Source of the DNA: Methylobacterium sp. J-088
GTDB taxonomy: Bacteria > Pseudomonadota > Alphaproteobacteria > Rhizobiales > Beijerinckiaceae
Direction of reading: 5' to 3'
DNA: 64,000 nt
Assembly (NCBI RefSeq): GCF_022829295.1
Contig: NZ_JAKSYH010000248.1
Location: 52,829-116,828 of the forward strand
Shown: piece after piece, positions 19,147 to 30,432 of the stretch
Layout of the letters: each line of letters opens with the position of its first letter
Position numbering within the stretch: the stretch's first letter is position 1
Notes under the pieces: generated by a model
Databases searched by the model: none
What the model was told of the DNA's origin: nothing
The model's input: only the letters and a program-made list of their open reading frames with translations
Translations under genes and position numbers: made by a program

Positions 19147-20100
19147 TCAGGCCTGCATGCCCCAGCGCCGGATGGTGCGCGCTTCGATCGTCTGGAAGAT
19201 CAGGTTCTCGACCACCAAGCCGATCAGGATCACGGTTAGCAACCCGGCGAACACGTTGGGGATGTCGAGCATGTTCTTGTTCTCGAAGATGAACCACCCC
19301 AGCCCACCAGAGCCCGACGACACGCCGAAGACCAGTTCGGCCGCGATCAGCGTGCGCCACGCGAAGGCCCAGCCCACCTTCAGACCCGTCAGGATGGCCG
19401 GGAAAGCCGCCGGGATCAGGATCTTGCCGATCAGCCGCGGACCTGAGAGCCCATAATTGCGCCCCACCATCGTCAGCGTTCGGCTCACCGACAGGAAGCC
19501 CGAATGGGTGTTGAGCGCGATCGCCCAGGTCACCGAATGCACCAGCACGAAGATCAGGCTGCCATTGCCGAGGCCGAACCAGATCAGCGCCAGCGGTAGC
19601 AGCGCGATCGCCGGCAGCGGATTGAACATGGCGGTCAGCGTCTCCAGCACATCCGTGCCCATCCGCGAGGCGATCGCCAGCCCCGTGAGTAGGCTCGCGA
19701 GCCCCACACCGGCCGCGTAGCCCATCAGCAGGACCTTGAGCGACGACCAAGCACGGGCCGGCAGCGTGCCGTCCATGATGCCCCGGACAAAGGCTTCCAC
19801 CGTCGCCGAGAAGGTCGGAAACAGGAGGTCGTTGTCGAGGTAGCGCCCGTAGGCCTCCCAGATCCCGGCCAGCACCGCCAGGATCACCAGCTTGCGCAGC
19901 CAGCCCTGGTTGAACAGGCGCTCGAAGAGCGACAGCGGCTTCTCCACCACCGGCGCGCCTGCCCCGCCCCGGGCCGGGCCCAGCGCGTACTCGATCTCGG
20001 GCCGGGCCGACGGCGCCGGGCGGGGCGGCATGCCTGCGGACGGACCCGGCGCCACGGGCGGCGCGGGGCGCGGTTGGGCGAGCACTGGGGCGCTAGACAT
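19147..20100 (-). CDS. ABC transporter permease, SsuC/TauC/NrtB type
   Basis: 317 residues. A proline/alanine-rich cytoplasmic tail (about 1-55) precedes six membrane helices. The coupling loop of this class is seen in LTMVGRNYGLSGPRLIGKILIPAAFPAILTGLKVGWAFAWR. The ATG at 20100 overlaps the stop of the ATPase gene upstream (ATGTCTAG), so the two are translationally coupled. The class imports sulfonates, taurine, nitrate or related small anions; the substrate cannot be assigned because no binding protein is encoded here. Confidence 0.88.
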   Translation of the reverse strand: MSSAPVLAQPRPAPPVAPGPSAGMPPRPAPSARPEIEYALGPARGGAGAPVVEKPLSLFERLFNQGWLRKLVILAVLAGIWEAYGRYLDNDLLFPTFSATVEAFVRGIMDGTLPARAWSSLKVLLMGYAAGVGLASLLTGLAIASRMGTDVLETLTAMFNPLPAIALLPLALIWFGLGNGSLIFVLVHSVTWAIALNTHSGFLSVSRTLTMVGRNYGLSGPRLIGKILIPAAFPAILTGLKVGWAFAWRTLIAAELVFGVSSGSGGLGWFIFENKNMLDIPNVFAGLLTVILIGLVVENLIFQTIEARTIRRWGMQA

Positions 20101-20863
20101 TCTCGGCCTCCGGGATCTCCTCGGCAAACAGCATCTGCTGGATGCGGCTCTCAAGGGCCAGCGCGGCCTCGGGCGTGGCTACGCTGTTGAGCTCGGCCTT
20201 GACCTCGCCAGGGTGGGGCGACAGCAGCAGGATGCGCGCGCCGATCTTGATCGCCTCCGGGATCGAGTGGGTCACGAACAGAACGGTGAAGCGCGTGCCC
20301 TCCCACAGGGCCAGAAGCTCGTCCTGCATGCGCCGGCGTGTGAGCGCGTCGAGCGCCGCGAACGGCTCGTCCATGAGCAGGATGTCGGGCTCCATCGCCA
20401 TGCCGCGGGCGATGGCCACGCGCTGCTTCATGCCGCCCGACAGCGTGTGCGGGTAGCTGTCAGCGAAGCGGGTCAGGTTGACCTTATCGATGTACAGGTC
20501 CGCCCGCTCGCGCGCGGCCTTGCCGGTGAGCCGGCCGGAGGCTTCAAGCGCGAACACGACGTTCTGGCGCACCGTCTTCCAGGGCAGGAGCTGGTCGAAT
20601 TCCTGGAACACCATCATGCGGTCGGGACCGGGCTGGGTGACCGGCCGACCCTTGAGGCGGATCTCGCCCTCGGTGGGGGCCATGTAGCCGCCCACGGCCT
20701 TGAGCAGCGTCGACTTCCCGCAACCCGAAGGGCCCAGCAGCACGAACCGGTCCCCGGGAAACACTTGGAAGCTCACCCGGTAGGTCGCGGTTACCAGATG
20801 GTCCCGTGTCTTGTACCGAAGCGTGACGCCGTCCACCTCCAGAAGAGGTCGATCCGTATCCAT
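20093..20863 (-). CDS. ABC transporter ATP-binding protein, SsuB/TauB/NrtD type
   Basis: 256 residues. Walker A GPSGCGKST, Q-loop VFQEFDQLLPW, signature LSGGMKQRVAIARG, Walker B ILLMDEPFAALD and H-loop FVTHS are all intact. The VFQEF..LLPW form of the Q-loop is typical of the nitrate/sulfonate subfamily. It is coupled to the permease gene that follows. A matching periplasmic binding protein is absent from the flanks, which is unusual. Confidence 0.9.
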   Translation of the reverse strand: MDTDRPLLEVDGVTLRYKTRDHLVTATYRVSFQVFPGDRFVLLGPSGCGKSTLLKAVGGYMAPTEGEIRLKGRPVTQPGPDRMMVFQEFDQLLPWKTVRQNVVFALEASGRLTGKAARERADLYIDKVNLTRFADSYPHTLSGGMKQRVAIARGMAMEPDILLMDEPFAALDALTRRRMQDELLALWEGTRFTVLFVTHSIPEAIKIGARILLLSPHPGEVKAELNSVATPEAALALESRIQQMLFAEEIPEAENV

Positions 20864-21020
20864 CCATCCTCCCGGGCGCCGCGGCTTGGTGCGCGTTTCG
20901 CTAAGGGCTCCACGATGGCCTAGCCCTCACGGGAAAGTGTATCGGTGCGCCGAACAGGCTGTAAAGGCCGTTATTTTGTATGTAACAGGACCGATATCCT
21001 AATTCACCTGTCCTGATCCG

Positions 21021-22160
21021 TTACGTCGGGTGCCACCATCGGCCCTTGAGCACCACGCCCTCGGCGGTGATCCGCTGCGCGCCGGTCATGTGCTCGCCGC
21101 GTGTGTCGACGTAGTCGAATGCACCGTCCCGGACCGCCAGCACGGTGGCGTCGCCGAGCGCGCCGACCTTCAGGGTGCCGTACTCCATCCGCTTCACCGC
21201 CACGGCGGCGTTCACCGTGGAGGCGGCGATCACGTCGGTGAGGCTCATGCCGAGGCAGAGCATCTTGGACATGGTGGTGACCTGATCGAAGGCCGGCCCG
21301 TCGATGCAGAGTTGGTGCACGTCCGACGAGATCGTGTCGGGCAGGAAGCCGCCCGCCATCATGGCCCGCGCCGTCTTGAACGCGAACGAGCCCTTGCCGT
21401 GGCCGATGTCGAACAGCACGCCCCGGGCGCGGGCCTCGCGCACGGCGGGCTTCACCGCGCCCTGGGCGGTCACGGGGGAATTGGGGAAGGGCCGGAACGC
21501 GTGGGTCAGCACGTCGCCGGGGCGGAGCATCGCCAGCACCTCCTCGTAGCTCGGCGGCGGCTCGTCGATATGGGCCATCAGCGGCAGGCCGGTCTCCTCC
21601 GCGACCTGAAGCGCGATGCCGAGCGGCGCGGTGCCCTGGTCCCCCGAGGAATTGCGCCCGACCCGGACCTTGATGCCGATGATCACGTCCCGGTTGGCCT
21701 CGGCGACCTCGACGGCCTCGCGGGGCGCCATCAGGCGCGGATCCTGGCTCTCGCCGACCATGATGGTCTTCGAGAAGGCGTAGATGCCCGCGAAGGAAAC
21801 GTGCAGGTAGGCGAGGATCCGCGCCTCCGAGCGGTCGATGACATGCTTGCGGAAGCCGGCGAAGTTGCCGGGCCCGGCGCTGCCGGTATCAACCGACGTG
21901 GTCACCCCGGAGGTGCGGCAGAATTCGTCGGCGTCGATGCCGATCGATGTGCCGCCCCAGTAGACGTGGGTGTGCAGGTCGATCAGGCCCGGCGTGACGA
22001 TCGCGCCGGCCATGTCGCGCACCTGCGTGCCCGGGCCGGCCGGGAGGTCGCGGCCGAAGCCCGAGACCCGGCCGTCCGCGAAGGCGACATCGCAGAGGCC
22101 GTCATGGTTCTGCGACGGGTCGATGACCCGCGCGCCCTTCAGGATGAGGTCGTGCTGCAC
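21021..22160 (-). CDS. deacetylase-type amidohydrolase (metallo-dependent hydrolase)
   Basis: 379 residues. The start is GTG at 22160 with GGAG seven bases upstream and 13 bases after the preceding gene's stop. Amidohydrolase-superfamily features: LILKGARVIDP at the N-terminus, metal-binding PGLIDLHTHVYWGG (His-x-His), Lys in GIKVRVGR, further ligands in MAHIDEPP, LTHAF and SSDVHQ, and a C-terminal LKVGALGDATVLAV segment. This best fits the amidohydrolase/deacetylase group related to D-aminoacylases and dihydroorotases. As last gene of a peptide-type importer operon it probably deacylates or opens the imported compound. The exact substrate is unknown. Confidence 0.85.
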   Translation of the reverse strand: MQHDLILKGARVIDPSQNHDGLCDVAFADGRVSGFGRDLPAGPGTQVRDMAGAIVTPGLIDLHTHVYWGGTSIGIDADEFCRTSGVTTSVDTGSAGPGNFAGFRKHVIDRSEARILAYLHVSFAGIYAFSKTIMVGESQDPRLMAPREAVEVAEANRDVIIGIKVRVGRNSSGDQGTAPLGIALQVAEETGLPLMAHIDEPPPSYEEVLAMLRPGDVLTHAFRPFPNSPVTAQGAVKPAVREARARGVLFDIGHGKGSFAFKTARAMMAGGFLPDTISSDVHQLCIDGPAFDQVTTMSKMLCLGMSLTDVIAASTVNAAVAVKRMEYGTLKVGALGDATVLAVRDGAFDYVDTRGEHMTGAQRITAEGVVLKGRWWHPT

Positions 22161-22173
22161 GTCTGGCTCCGGG

Positions 22174-23190
22174 TCAGGCCGCCTTGGCAGGCACGGCCTT
22201 GTCGTTGAGGTGGCAGGCCGCGAAGTGGCCGGCGCCCACGGCATCGAGCCCGGGCACCTCGGTTCGGCAGCGGTCGAAGGCGTGGGGGCAGCGGGTATGG
22301 AAGCGGCAGCCCGACGGCGGGTTGATCGGGCTCGGCACGTCGCCCTTGAGCACGATCCGGGTGCGCCCGGCCCCGGGCTCGGGGATCGGCACCGCCGAGA
22401 GCAGGGCCTGGGTGTAGGGGTGCTTCGGGGCCAGGAAGATGTCGCGGCGCGGCCCGATCTCGACGATCCTGCCGAGATACATCACCGCCACCCGGTGGGT
22501 CATGTGCTCGACGATCGCGAGGTCGTGCGAGATGAACAGCATCGCGAGGTCGAGTTCGCGCTGCAGGTCGCGCAGCAGGTTGACGATCTGCGCCTTCACG
22601 GAGACGTCGAGCGCCGAGACTGCCTCGTCGCAGATGATCAGGTCCGGCTCGGCGGCGAGCGCCCGGGCGATGCCGATGCGCTGGCGCTGGCCACCCGAGA
22701 ACTCGTGGGGAAACCGCCCCAGCGCCTCGCGCGGCAAGCCGACCCGCTCCATCAGGCTGGCCAGCCGGCTCTCCAAGTCGGCTTTATTCCGGGCGAGGCC
22801 GAAATTGTGGATCGGCTCGGCCAGGATCGCCCGCACCCGCATCCGCGGGTTGAGCGACGAGAACGGATCCTGGAACACCATCTGGATGTGCCGCCGCAGG
22901 GGCCGCAGCGTCCCGGGCGAAAGGTCGTCGATGCGCCGCCCGTCCAGCACCACCTGGCCGGCGGTGGGGGCGTAGAGGCGCATCAGCGCCTTGGCGACAG
23001 TGGACTTGCCGCAGCCGGATTCGCCGACGAGCGACAGGGTCTCGCCGCGGGCGACCGTGAAGGACAGGCCGTCCACCGCCTTCAGCACGCGCTTGGACTG
23101 GCCGAACAGGCCGCCGCCGAGGGCGAAATGCTTCTTGAGGTCGTTGACCTCGAGCAGGGTGCGACCGACGGGTGCGGGCGTGGCGCTCAT
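22174..23190 (-). CDS. oligopeptide ABC transporter ATP-binding protein, DppF/OppF type
   Basis: 338 residues. Walker A GESGCGKST, Q-loop MVFQDPFSSLNPR, signature FSGGQRQRIGIARA, Walker B LIICDEAVSALD, H-loop ISHDL, then the oligopeptide-family C-terminal domain with the cysteine cluster GCRFHTRCPHAFDRC and a late C (HFAACH), which binds an Fe-S cluster or metal in this family. The start overlaps the preceding ATPase stop as ATGA. Confidence 0.93.
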   Translation of the reverse strand: MSATPAPVGRTLLEVNDLKKHFALGGGLFGQSKRVLKAVDGLSFTVARGETLSLVGESGCGKSTVAKALMRLYAPTAGQVVLDGRRIDDLSPGTLRPLRRHIQMVFQDPFSSLNPRMRVRAILAEPIHNFGLARNKADLESRLASLMERVGLPREALGRFPHEFSGGQRQRIGIARALAAEPDLIICDEAVSALDVSVKAQIVNLLRDLQRELDLAMLFISHDLAIVEHMTHRVAVMYLGRIVEIGPRRDIFLAPKHPYTQALLSAVPIPEPGAGRTRIVLKGDVPSPINPPSGCRFHTRCPHAFDRCRTEVPGLDAVGAGHFAACHLNDKAVPAKAA

Positions 23191-24206
23191 GCCGCGAGGG
23201 CGTCCTTCGGCGCGTAGTGGCAGGCGGCGAGATGGCCCGGGGCCTTCGGCTCCAGGGCCGGCGCGTAGGTGCGGCACAGGTCGGTCACGTCCGGGCAGCG
23301 GCCGGCGAAGACGCAGCCCTCGATCCGACCTTTGAGGCTCGGCACCATGCCGGGGATCTCGGCGAGCCGCGCGTCGGCCCCGTGCTCGACCGATCCGAGC
23401 TTCGGCACCGCCCCCATCAGGCCGCGCGTGTAGGGGTGGCGCGGCGCCCGGAACAGCTCGCGGACCGGCGCCTCCTCGACCTTGCGGCCGGCATACATCA
23501 CCACCACCCGGTCGGCGACTTCGGCGACCACGCCGAGATCGTGGGTGATCAGCATGATGGCGGCGCCGACCCGGGCCTTCAGGTCGCGCATCAGGTCGAG
23601 GATCTGGGCCTGGATGGTCACGTCCAGCGCCGTGGTCGGCTCGTCGGCGATCAGGAGTTTCGGCGAGCAGGCGAGCGCGATGGCGATCATCACCCGCTGG
23701 CGCATGCCGCCGGAGAGCTGGTGCGGATATTCCCGCACCCGGCGCCGCGGCTCGGGGATGCCGACCAGCGTCAGCATCTCCACGGCCCGCTCCTCGGCCT
23801 CGCGCCGGCTCAAGCCCTGATGCAGGCGCAGGGTCTCGCCGATCTGGCGGCCGACCGTCAGCACCGGGTTCAGCGAGGTCATCGGCTCCTGGAAGATCAC
23901 GCTGATGTCGTTGCCGCGGATCTTGCGCATGGCGCGGTCCGGCAGATCGAGGAGGTTTTTTCCTTCGAACTTGATCGCGCCGGCGATGCGGGCCGGCGGC
24001 TCGGGCAGGAGCCGCAGGATCGACATCGAGGTCACCGACTTGCCGCAGCCGGATTCGCCCACGATCGCCAGGGTCTCCCCCGATCCGATCGCGAACGAGA
24101 CCCCGTCCACCGCCCGGTTGACCCCGTCGGGGGTGCGGAAATGGACCTGCAGGTTCTCGATCGACAGGAGGGGTGCGCCGCTCATCACGCGTCCGATCTC
24201 AGACAT
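23187..24206 (-). CDS. oligopeptide ABC transporter ATP-binding protein, DppD/OppD type
   Basis: 339 residues. Walker A GESGCGKSV, Q-loop VIFQEPMTSLNPV, signature LSGGMRQRVMIA, Walker B LLIADEPTTALD, H-loop ITHDLGV, and the C-terminal Cys motif FAGRCPDVTDLC...HLAACH. Its start overlaps the DppC-type permease stop. An internal ATG at 24185 is an alternative start. Forms the ATPase pair with the DppF-type protein. Confidence 0.93.
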   Translation of the reverse strand: MSEIGRVMSGAPLLSIENLQVHFRTPDGVNRAVDGVSFAIGSGETLAIVGESGCGKSVTSMSILRLLPEPPARIAGAIKFEGKNLLDLPDRAMRKIRGNDISVIFQEPMTSLNPVLTVGRQIGETLRLHQGLSRREAEERAVEMLTLVGIPEPRRRVREYPHQLSGGMRQRVMIAIALACSPKLLIADEPTTALDVTIQAQILDLMRDLKARVGAAIMLITHDLGVVAEVADRVVVMYAGRKVEEAPVRELFRAPRHPYTRGLMGAVPKLGSVEHGADARLAEIPGMVPSLKGRIEGCVFAGRCPDVTDLCRTYAPALEPKAPGHLAACHYAPKDALAA

Positions 24207-25173
24207 CTTTCGCCATGCGGGGATCGAGGGCGTCGCGCAGGCCGTCGCCGACGAGGTTCACCGCCAGAACGGTTGTGGACAGGAAGATCGCCGGGAACAG
24301 GATGATGTAGAACTTCACCTGCCAGAGCGCCCGGCCCTCGGCCATGATGTTGCCCCAGGAGGGCGTCGAGGGCGGCACGCCCGCGCCGATGAACGACAGG
24401 ATCGCCTCGGTGATCATCGCGGAGGCGCAGATGTAGGTCGCCTGCACGGTCATGGGCGCGAGCGTGTTGGGCAGGATGTGGCGCCAGATGATCGCCGGCA
24501 TCCGCGTGCCCGTGGTCACCGCCGCCTCCACGTAGGGCTGCTCGCGCAGGGACAGCACCACGCCGCGTACGAGGCGGGCGACGCGCGGGATCTCCGCGAT
24601 GGTGATCGCAACGATGACGTTCTGGACCGAGCCGCGGGTCAGCGCCATCAGCGCGATGGCGAGCAGGATCGGCGGGATCGACATCATGCCGTCGACGACC
24701 CGCATGACGATCCCGTCGAGCCAGCGCACCATGCCGGAGACGAGTCCGACCGCCAGACCCGCGATCGAGGCGAGGAACGCCACCGAGAAGCCGACCAGCA
24801 GCGAGACCCGGGCGCCGTAGACCACCCGCGAGTAGACGTCGCGGCCGAGCATGTCGGTGCCGAACCAGTACTGCGCGGAAGGCATCCGGGTCCGCTTGGC
24901 CGGCGCCAGGGCGGTCGGATCGACGGTGCCGAGCCATGGTGCCAGCGCCGCCATCAGGAACACGATGAGTAGTAGCAGGCCACCGACCACGATGGTCGGG
25001 TTGCGCCGGACATAGGTCCAGACCGGGCCCCGGTGCTTGCGCACCGGGATCACGTCCGGCAGCGGCGCCGCGACGGCGAGGCCCGGCGGCGGCGAGGCCT
25101 TTGAGAGCGTGCCTCCGGGCGGAGCGCCCGCCTGCGGGGCGCGATCGGGGAAGGGCGCGACGGTCGCGGTCAA
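24199..25173 (-). CDS. ABC transporter permease, DppC/OppC type
   Basis: 324 residues. A long proline-rich N-terminal tail is followed by the OppC_N helix, FGTDMLGRDVYSRVVYGARVSL, and the coupling loop REQPYVEAAVTTGTRMPAIIWRHILPN. The likely start is TTG at 25173, which overlaps the upstream stop (TATTGA) and has GAGGA about eight bases upstream; no ATG or GTG lies in a better place. A frame extending further upstream is only an antisense-free shadow over the DppB gene. Confidence 0.88.
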   Translation of the reverse strand: MTATVAPFPDRAPQAGAPPGGTLSKASPPPGLAVAAPLPDVIPVRKHRGPVWTYVRRNPTIVVGGLLLLIVFLMAALAPWLGTVDPTALAPAKRTRMPSAQYWFGTDMLGRDVYSRVVYGARVSLLVGFSVAFLASIAGLAVGLVSGMVRWLDGIVMRVVDGMMSIPPILLAIALMALTRGSVQNVIVAITIAEIPRVARLVRGVVLSLREQPYVEAAVTTGTRMPAIIWRHILPNTLAPMTVQATYICASAMITEAILSFIGAGVPPSTPSWGNIMAEGRALWQVKFYIILFPAIFLSTTVLAVNLVGDGLRDALDPRMAKDV

Positions 25174-26111
25174 TAGCGGATCCTCGGGTCGAGCACGGTG
25201 TAGAAGAGATCGATGGCGAGGTTCACCAGCACGTAGACGAAGCTGAACAGCAGCACGACGCCCTGGATGACCGGGTAATCGCGCCGCAGGATCGCATCGA
25301 CCGTGAGCCGGCCGAGGCCGGGGATCGCGAAGACCGTCTCGGTCACCACCGCGCCGCCGATCAGCAGGGCGATGCCGATGCCGATGACGGTGACGATCGG
25401 CACCGCGGCGTTCTTGAGGGCGTGGATGAACAGGACCGGCCCCTGCGACAGACCCTTGGCCCGGGCGGTGCGGACGTAATCCTGGCTCAGCACATCCAGC
25501 ATGGTGGCTCGGGTCACCCGGGCGATCAGCGCGATGTAGACGAGGCCGAGCGTCACCGCGGGCAGGATCAGGTTCGACAGCCAGGGCCACAGCCCCTGCT
25601 CGATCGGCGTGTAGCCCTGCACGGGCAGCCAGCCGAGTTCGAGGGCGAAGACGTAGGCCAGGATGTAGCCGACCACGAAGACCGGCACCGAGAAGCCCAT
25701 CACGGCGAGCCCCATCACGAGGCGGTCGATCAGGGTGCCGGCCTTCCAGGCGGCCACGACGCCGAGCGGCACCGCCACCGCGATGGCGAAGACCAGGGTG
25801 ACCAGCATCAGCGAGACGGTGGGCTGCACCCGCTGGCCGATCATGGTGGTGACCGGCAGGTTGGTGAAGATCGAGGTGCCGAGATCCCCGTGGATGATCT
25901 GCCAGGACCATTCGCCGAACCGCACCAGGAACGGTCGGTCGAGGCCGAGCGTGGCGCGGATGCGGATGATATCCTCGGGGCTCGCCTGATCGCCCGCGAT
26001 GATCGCGGCCGGATCGCCGGGGGCGAAGTAGAGGAGGCTGAAGACGAACAGCCCGACCACCGCCATGACCGGGATGGTGGCGAGGATGCGCCTGCCGATA
26101 TAGCCGAGCAT
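25170..26111 (-). CDS. ABC transporter permease, DppB/OppB type
   Basis: 313 residues beginning MLGYIGRRILATIPVMA, the standard DppB start, with six helices. Key loops: FAPGDPAAIIAGDQASPEDI after helix 1 and the coupling loop LSQDYVRTARAKGLSQGPVLFIHALKNA. It forms the channel with the DppC-type partner encoded immediately downstream. Confidence 0.93.
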   Translation of the reverse strand: MLGYIGRRILATIPVMAVVGLFVFSLLYFAPGDPAAIIAGDQASPEDIIRIRATLGLDRPFLVRFGEWSWQIIHGDLGTSIFTNLPVTTMIGQRVQPTVSLMLVTLVFAIAVAVPLGVVAAWKAGTLIDRLVMGLAVMGFSVPVFVVGYILAYVFALELGWLPVQGYTPIEQGLWPWLSNLILPAVTLGLVYIALIARVTRATMLDVLSQDYVRTARAKGLSQGPVLFIHALKNAAVPIVTVIGIGIALLIGGAVVTETVFAIPGLGRLTVDAILRRDYPVIQGVVLLFSFVYVLVNLAIDLFYTVLDPRIRY

Positions 26112-26500
26112 GGGTCCTCGCTAGGGTGTGGACGGGGTGGGCTGAGGGGTGCGGCGCATCCCCCTCCCCCCACTGCGGGTGAGGGCGTTCACAGGTCCGA
26201 GTCGGGCGCCGACGCTAGCGGCAGAGCGCGACCTGCCCCCTCTCCCGTGCGGGAGAGGGTTGGGGTGAGGGAGGAGAAGCATCAGGATCGAGCGCGCTAT
26301 CGATGCGCCGACACGGCGCACCTCGTCCGGAAGAACCTGATCCCTCACCCGGCTTGCTGCGAAAGCAGACCTCTCCCGCACGGGGGAGGGGACCCCCGCC
26401 TCAGCCTGCGACCGCGTTGCAGAGCGCGATGTCTGAAGCTGGTAGCCCGCGCGAGAAACCGAACGGATCGGGCGACCCGACTTTTCGAGGTCTTGCACCA
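26112..26500. other. intergenic region filled by REP-like repeats
   Basis: About 390 bases between the binding-protein gene and the first permease gene of the same operon. It holds an inverted pair of GC-rich palindromes (separate entry) and no gene. The equivalent gap in the operon at 10915-17648 also has such a pair. Confidence 0.6.
26237..26391. repeat. inverted pair of GC-rich palindromic repeats (REP-like)
   Basis: One copy at 26237-26272 reads CCCCTCTCCCGTGCGGGAG then AGGGTTGGGGTGAGGG. The second, at 26342-26391, carries the same blocks on the opposite strand, with an extra GCTGC/GCAGC hairpin between palindrome and tail. A third, weaker palindrome occurs near 26160. The repeated motif 'CCCTCNCCCGTGCGGGAGAGGG plus GGGTGAGGG' suggests one dispersed family. 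Confidence 0.7.
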
Positions 26501-28087
26501 TCACGCCTTCGACACCCCCCAGGTGAACGGGATCGGCCCCTTCACGATGCCCGAGACGTTCTTCCGCCACGCCTGGTAGCCGAGGAAAAACCCGGTCGGG
26601 ACGTAGACCACGCCCTCACAGGCGGCGGCGTTGACCTTGTCGATCGCGGCCTTTTCGGAGGCCGGGTCGGCGGCGTCGAACCACTCGGTGATCCCCGCCT
26701 CCACGGGCGGGACGTTCGGCCAGCCGAACCACGCCTTGTCGCCGTTGGCCCGCACCGCCGGGTAGCCCGCCGGGTTGATGGTGTCGGCGCCCGCATGCCA
26801 CGTGTGGAACATGTTCCAGCCGCCCTGGCTGGGCGGCGCCTTGGAGGCGCGCCGGGTGCCGGTTGTGCCCCAGTCGGTGGCGACGAAATCGACGTTGAAG
26901 CCCATCTGCTTCAGGAGGTCGGCGGTGATGTCGCCCTGCGCCTTGGTGATCGGCTGGTCCTGCGCCACGATGCAGGTGACGGGCTCGCCCTTGTAGCCGG
27001 CCTCCTTGAGCATCTTGCGGCCCAGCGCGATGTCGCCCTTGCCGACATTCTCCCCGCCCGCCTCGCTGTAGAGCGCCGTACCCGGGGTGAAGAAGCCCGG
27101 AAGTTTCTTCCACAGGTTGTCGTCGTCGCCGACGATCGCCCGCATGTAATCCTCCTGGTTCATGGCGGTCAGGACCGCCTGCCGGATCTTCGGATTGTCG
27201 AAGGGCGGATACAGGTGGTTCATCCGGAACGACCCGACATTGCCCAGCGGGTCGGCGATATCGACGGCCAGGTTGGCGTTCTTGCGCAGCAGCGGTACGA
27301 GGTCGGAGATCGGGTTCTCCCACCAATCGACCTCGCCGTTCTGCAGGGCCGCCGAGGCGGTGGCGGCGTCCGGCATGATCACCCACTCGACCCGGTCGAC
27401 GAGGATGCGCTTGCCCCCGGCCAGCCAGGAATTCGGCTCCTCGCGCGGCTTGTAGCCGGCGTATTTCTCGAACACCGCCCGCGCGCCCGGAACCCACTCG
27501 TTGCGCACGAATTTCATCGGGCCCGAGCCGACATACTCGGTGATCTGCGTGAACGGGTCGGTCTTGGCGATCCGCTCCGGCATGATCAGCGCCATCGGGG
27601 CGTTGGTCTTGCCGAGCGCGTAGAGCAATTTCGGGAACGGCTTCTTGAGGCGCCAGCGGAAGGTCCGGTCGTCGGTCGCTGCCAGTTCGTCCTGGACGCC
27701 GCGGATCATGAGGCCGATCGGGTCGCGGGCCATCCAGCGGGTGAGGCTCGCCACAACGTCCTTGGACAGGACGGGCTCGCCGTCGTGCCACGTGAGGCCG
27801 GGGCGCAGCCGGAACGTCCAGGTCAGGTGATCGCCCGAGACCTCCTCGGACTCGACCATCTGGCGCTGCGGCTTCAGCTGATCGTCGACGCCGTACAGCA
27901 TGTCCCACACGAGGGTGCCGGCGTTGCGCACCACGTACTGGGTGCCCCAGATCGGATCGAAATTCGCGAGGTTCGCCTGCGGTACGAAGCGCAGCACCTT
28001 GGCGCCCTGGGCGAGCGCCGGCATCGCGACCTGCGGCGCGGCCAGCCCGAGCGCGGCCGAACCCTTGAGGAAGGTCCTGCGGTCCAT
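26501..28087 (-). CDS. ABC transporter substrate-binding protein, family 5, Tat-exported
   Basis: 528 residues. The ATG at 28087 starts a twin-arginine leader, MDRRTFLKGSAALGLAAP...ALAQ, followed by the mature SBP_bac_5 domain: VLRFVPQANLANFDPIWGTQ, LRPGLTWHDGEPVLSKDV, IRQAVLTAMNQEDYM, and a Trp-rich C-terminal GYQAWRKNVSGIVKGP. It is the first gene of the importer operon running down to 21021. The likely ligand is peptide-like or an acylated amino compound, judging by the deacetylase at the operon end. A close paralog is encoded at 53010. Confidence 0.9.
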   Translation of the reverse strand: MDRRTFLKGSAALGLAAPQVAMPALAQGAKVLRFVPQANLANFDPIWGTQYVVRNAGTLVWDMLYGVDDQLKPQRQMVESEEVSGDHLTWTFRLRPGLTWHDGEPVLSKDVVASLTRWMARDPIGLMIRGVQDELAATDDRTFRWRLKKPFPKLLYALGKTNAPMALIMPERIAKTDPFTQITEYVGSGPMKFVRNEWVPGARAVFEKYAGYKPREEPNSWLAGGKRILVDRVEWVIMPDAATASAALQNGEVDWWENPISDLVPLLRKNANLAVDIADPLGNVGSFRMNHLYPPFDNPKIRQAVLTAMNQEDYMRAIVGDDDNLWKKLPGFFTPGTALYSEAGGENVGKGDIALGRKMLKEAGYKGEPVTCIVAQDQPITKAQGDITADLLKQMGFNVDFVATDWGTTGTRRASKAPPSQGGWNMFHTWHAGADTINPAGYPAVRANGDKAWFGWPNVPPVEAGITEWFDAADPASEKAAIDKVNAAACEGVVYVPTGFFLGYQAWRKNVSGIVKGPIPFTWGVSKA

Positions 28088-28545
28088 CGTGATCTCCCTG
28101 GCGGTGCGGATCTCAGGCACGCGTCGCCGGCCCACGCCTTGTGGGCGAGTTTGAACAATTCTTAGGCAGGGGCGCAATGGCCCGGTGTGACAACGGGGAC
28201 GGGACGCGCACCAACGCAGCCGCCGGCTCGGCGGCAGGCAGGCTCCAGAGGTGGACGGGCAGTACGGTCATCGCGATCACGGGCGGCGCCTCGCAAACCC
28301 TGCGCCAGGGGTCCGATTTTGCGTTTTGTATTCAGGCAGGCGGATTGATCGCCCCTCCGCGATGTGGCCACTGGACGATGCGGGCGTGCGACCTCAGACG
28401 GGAGCCGAAGCCGCTTGTCCCGCTGGCTGTGGACGGACCGCCGTGGGTGGACCGTCTTGTGCTTACGACACGCGGGCAGCGCCCCCGCCCCTCGCCGACG
28501 GGGCGCGACGCCCTACGCTTCCATGAAAGCCCCGGGAGACAGGCC
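28088..28545. other. divergent intergenic region between importer binding protein and double ATPase
   Basis: About 460 bases between divergent start codons. It presumably contains two promoters. No gene, terminator or convincing operator was recognised; the frame that continues upstream of 28546 has no codon bias of a gene. Confidence 0.4.

Positions 28546-30432
<1,887 letters not shown>

Noticed and set aside
24199..25911. Extended frame (570 codons) for the DppC-type permease
   Set aside because: The upstream part lies inside the DppB coding region in another frame and is Arg/His-rich; TTG 25173 fits operon overlap and family length.
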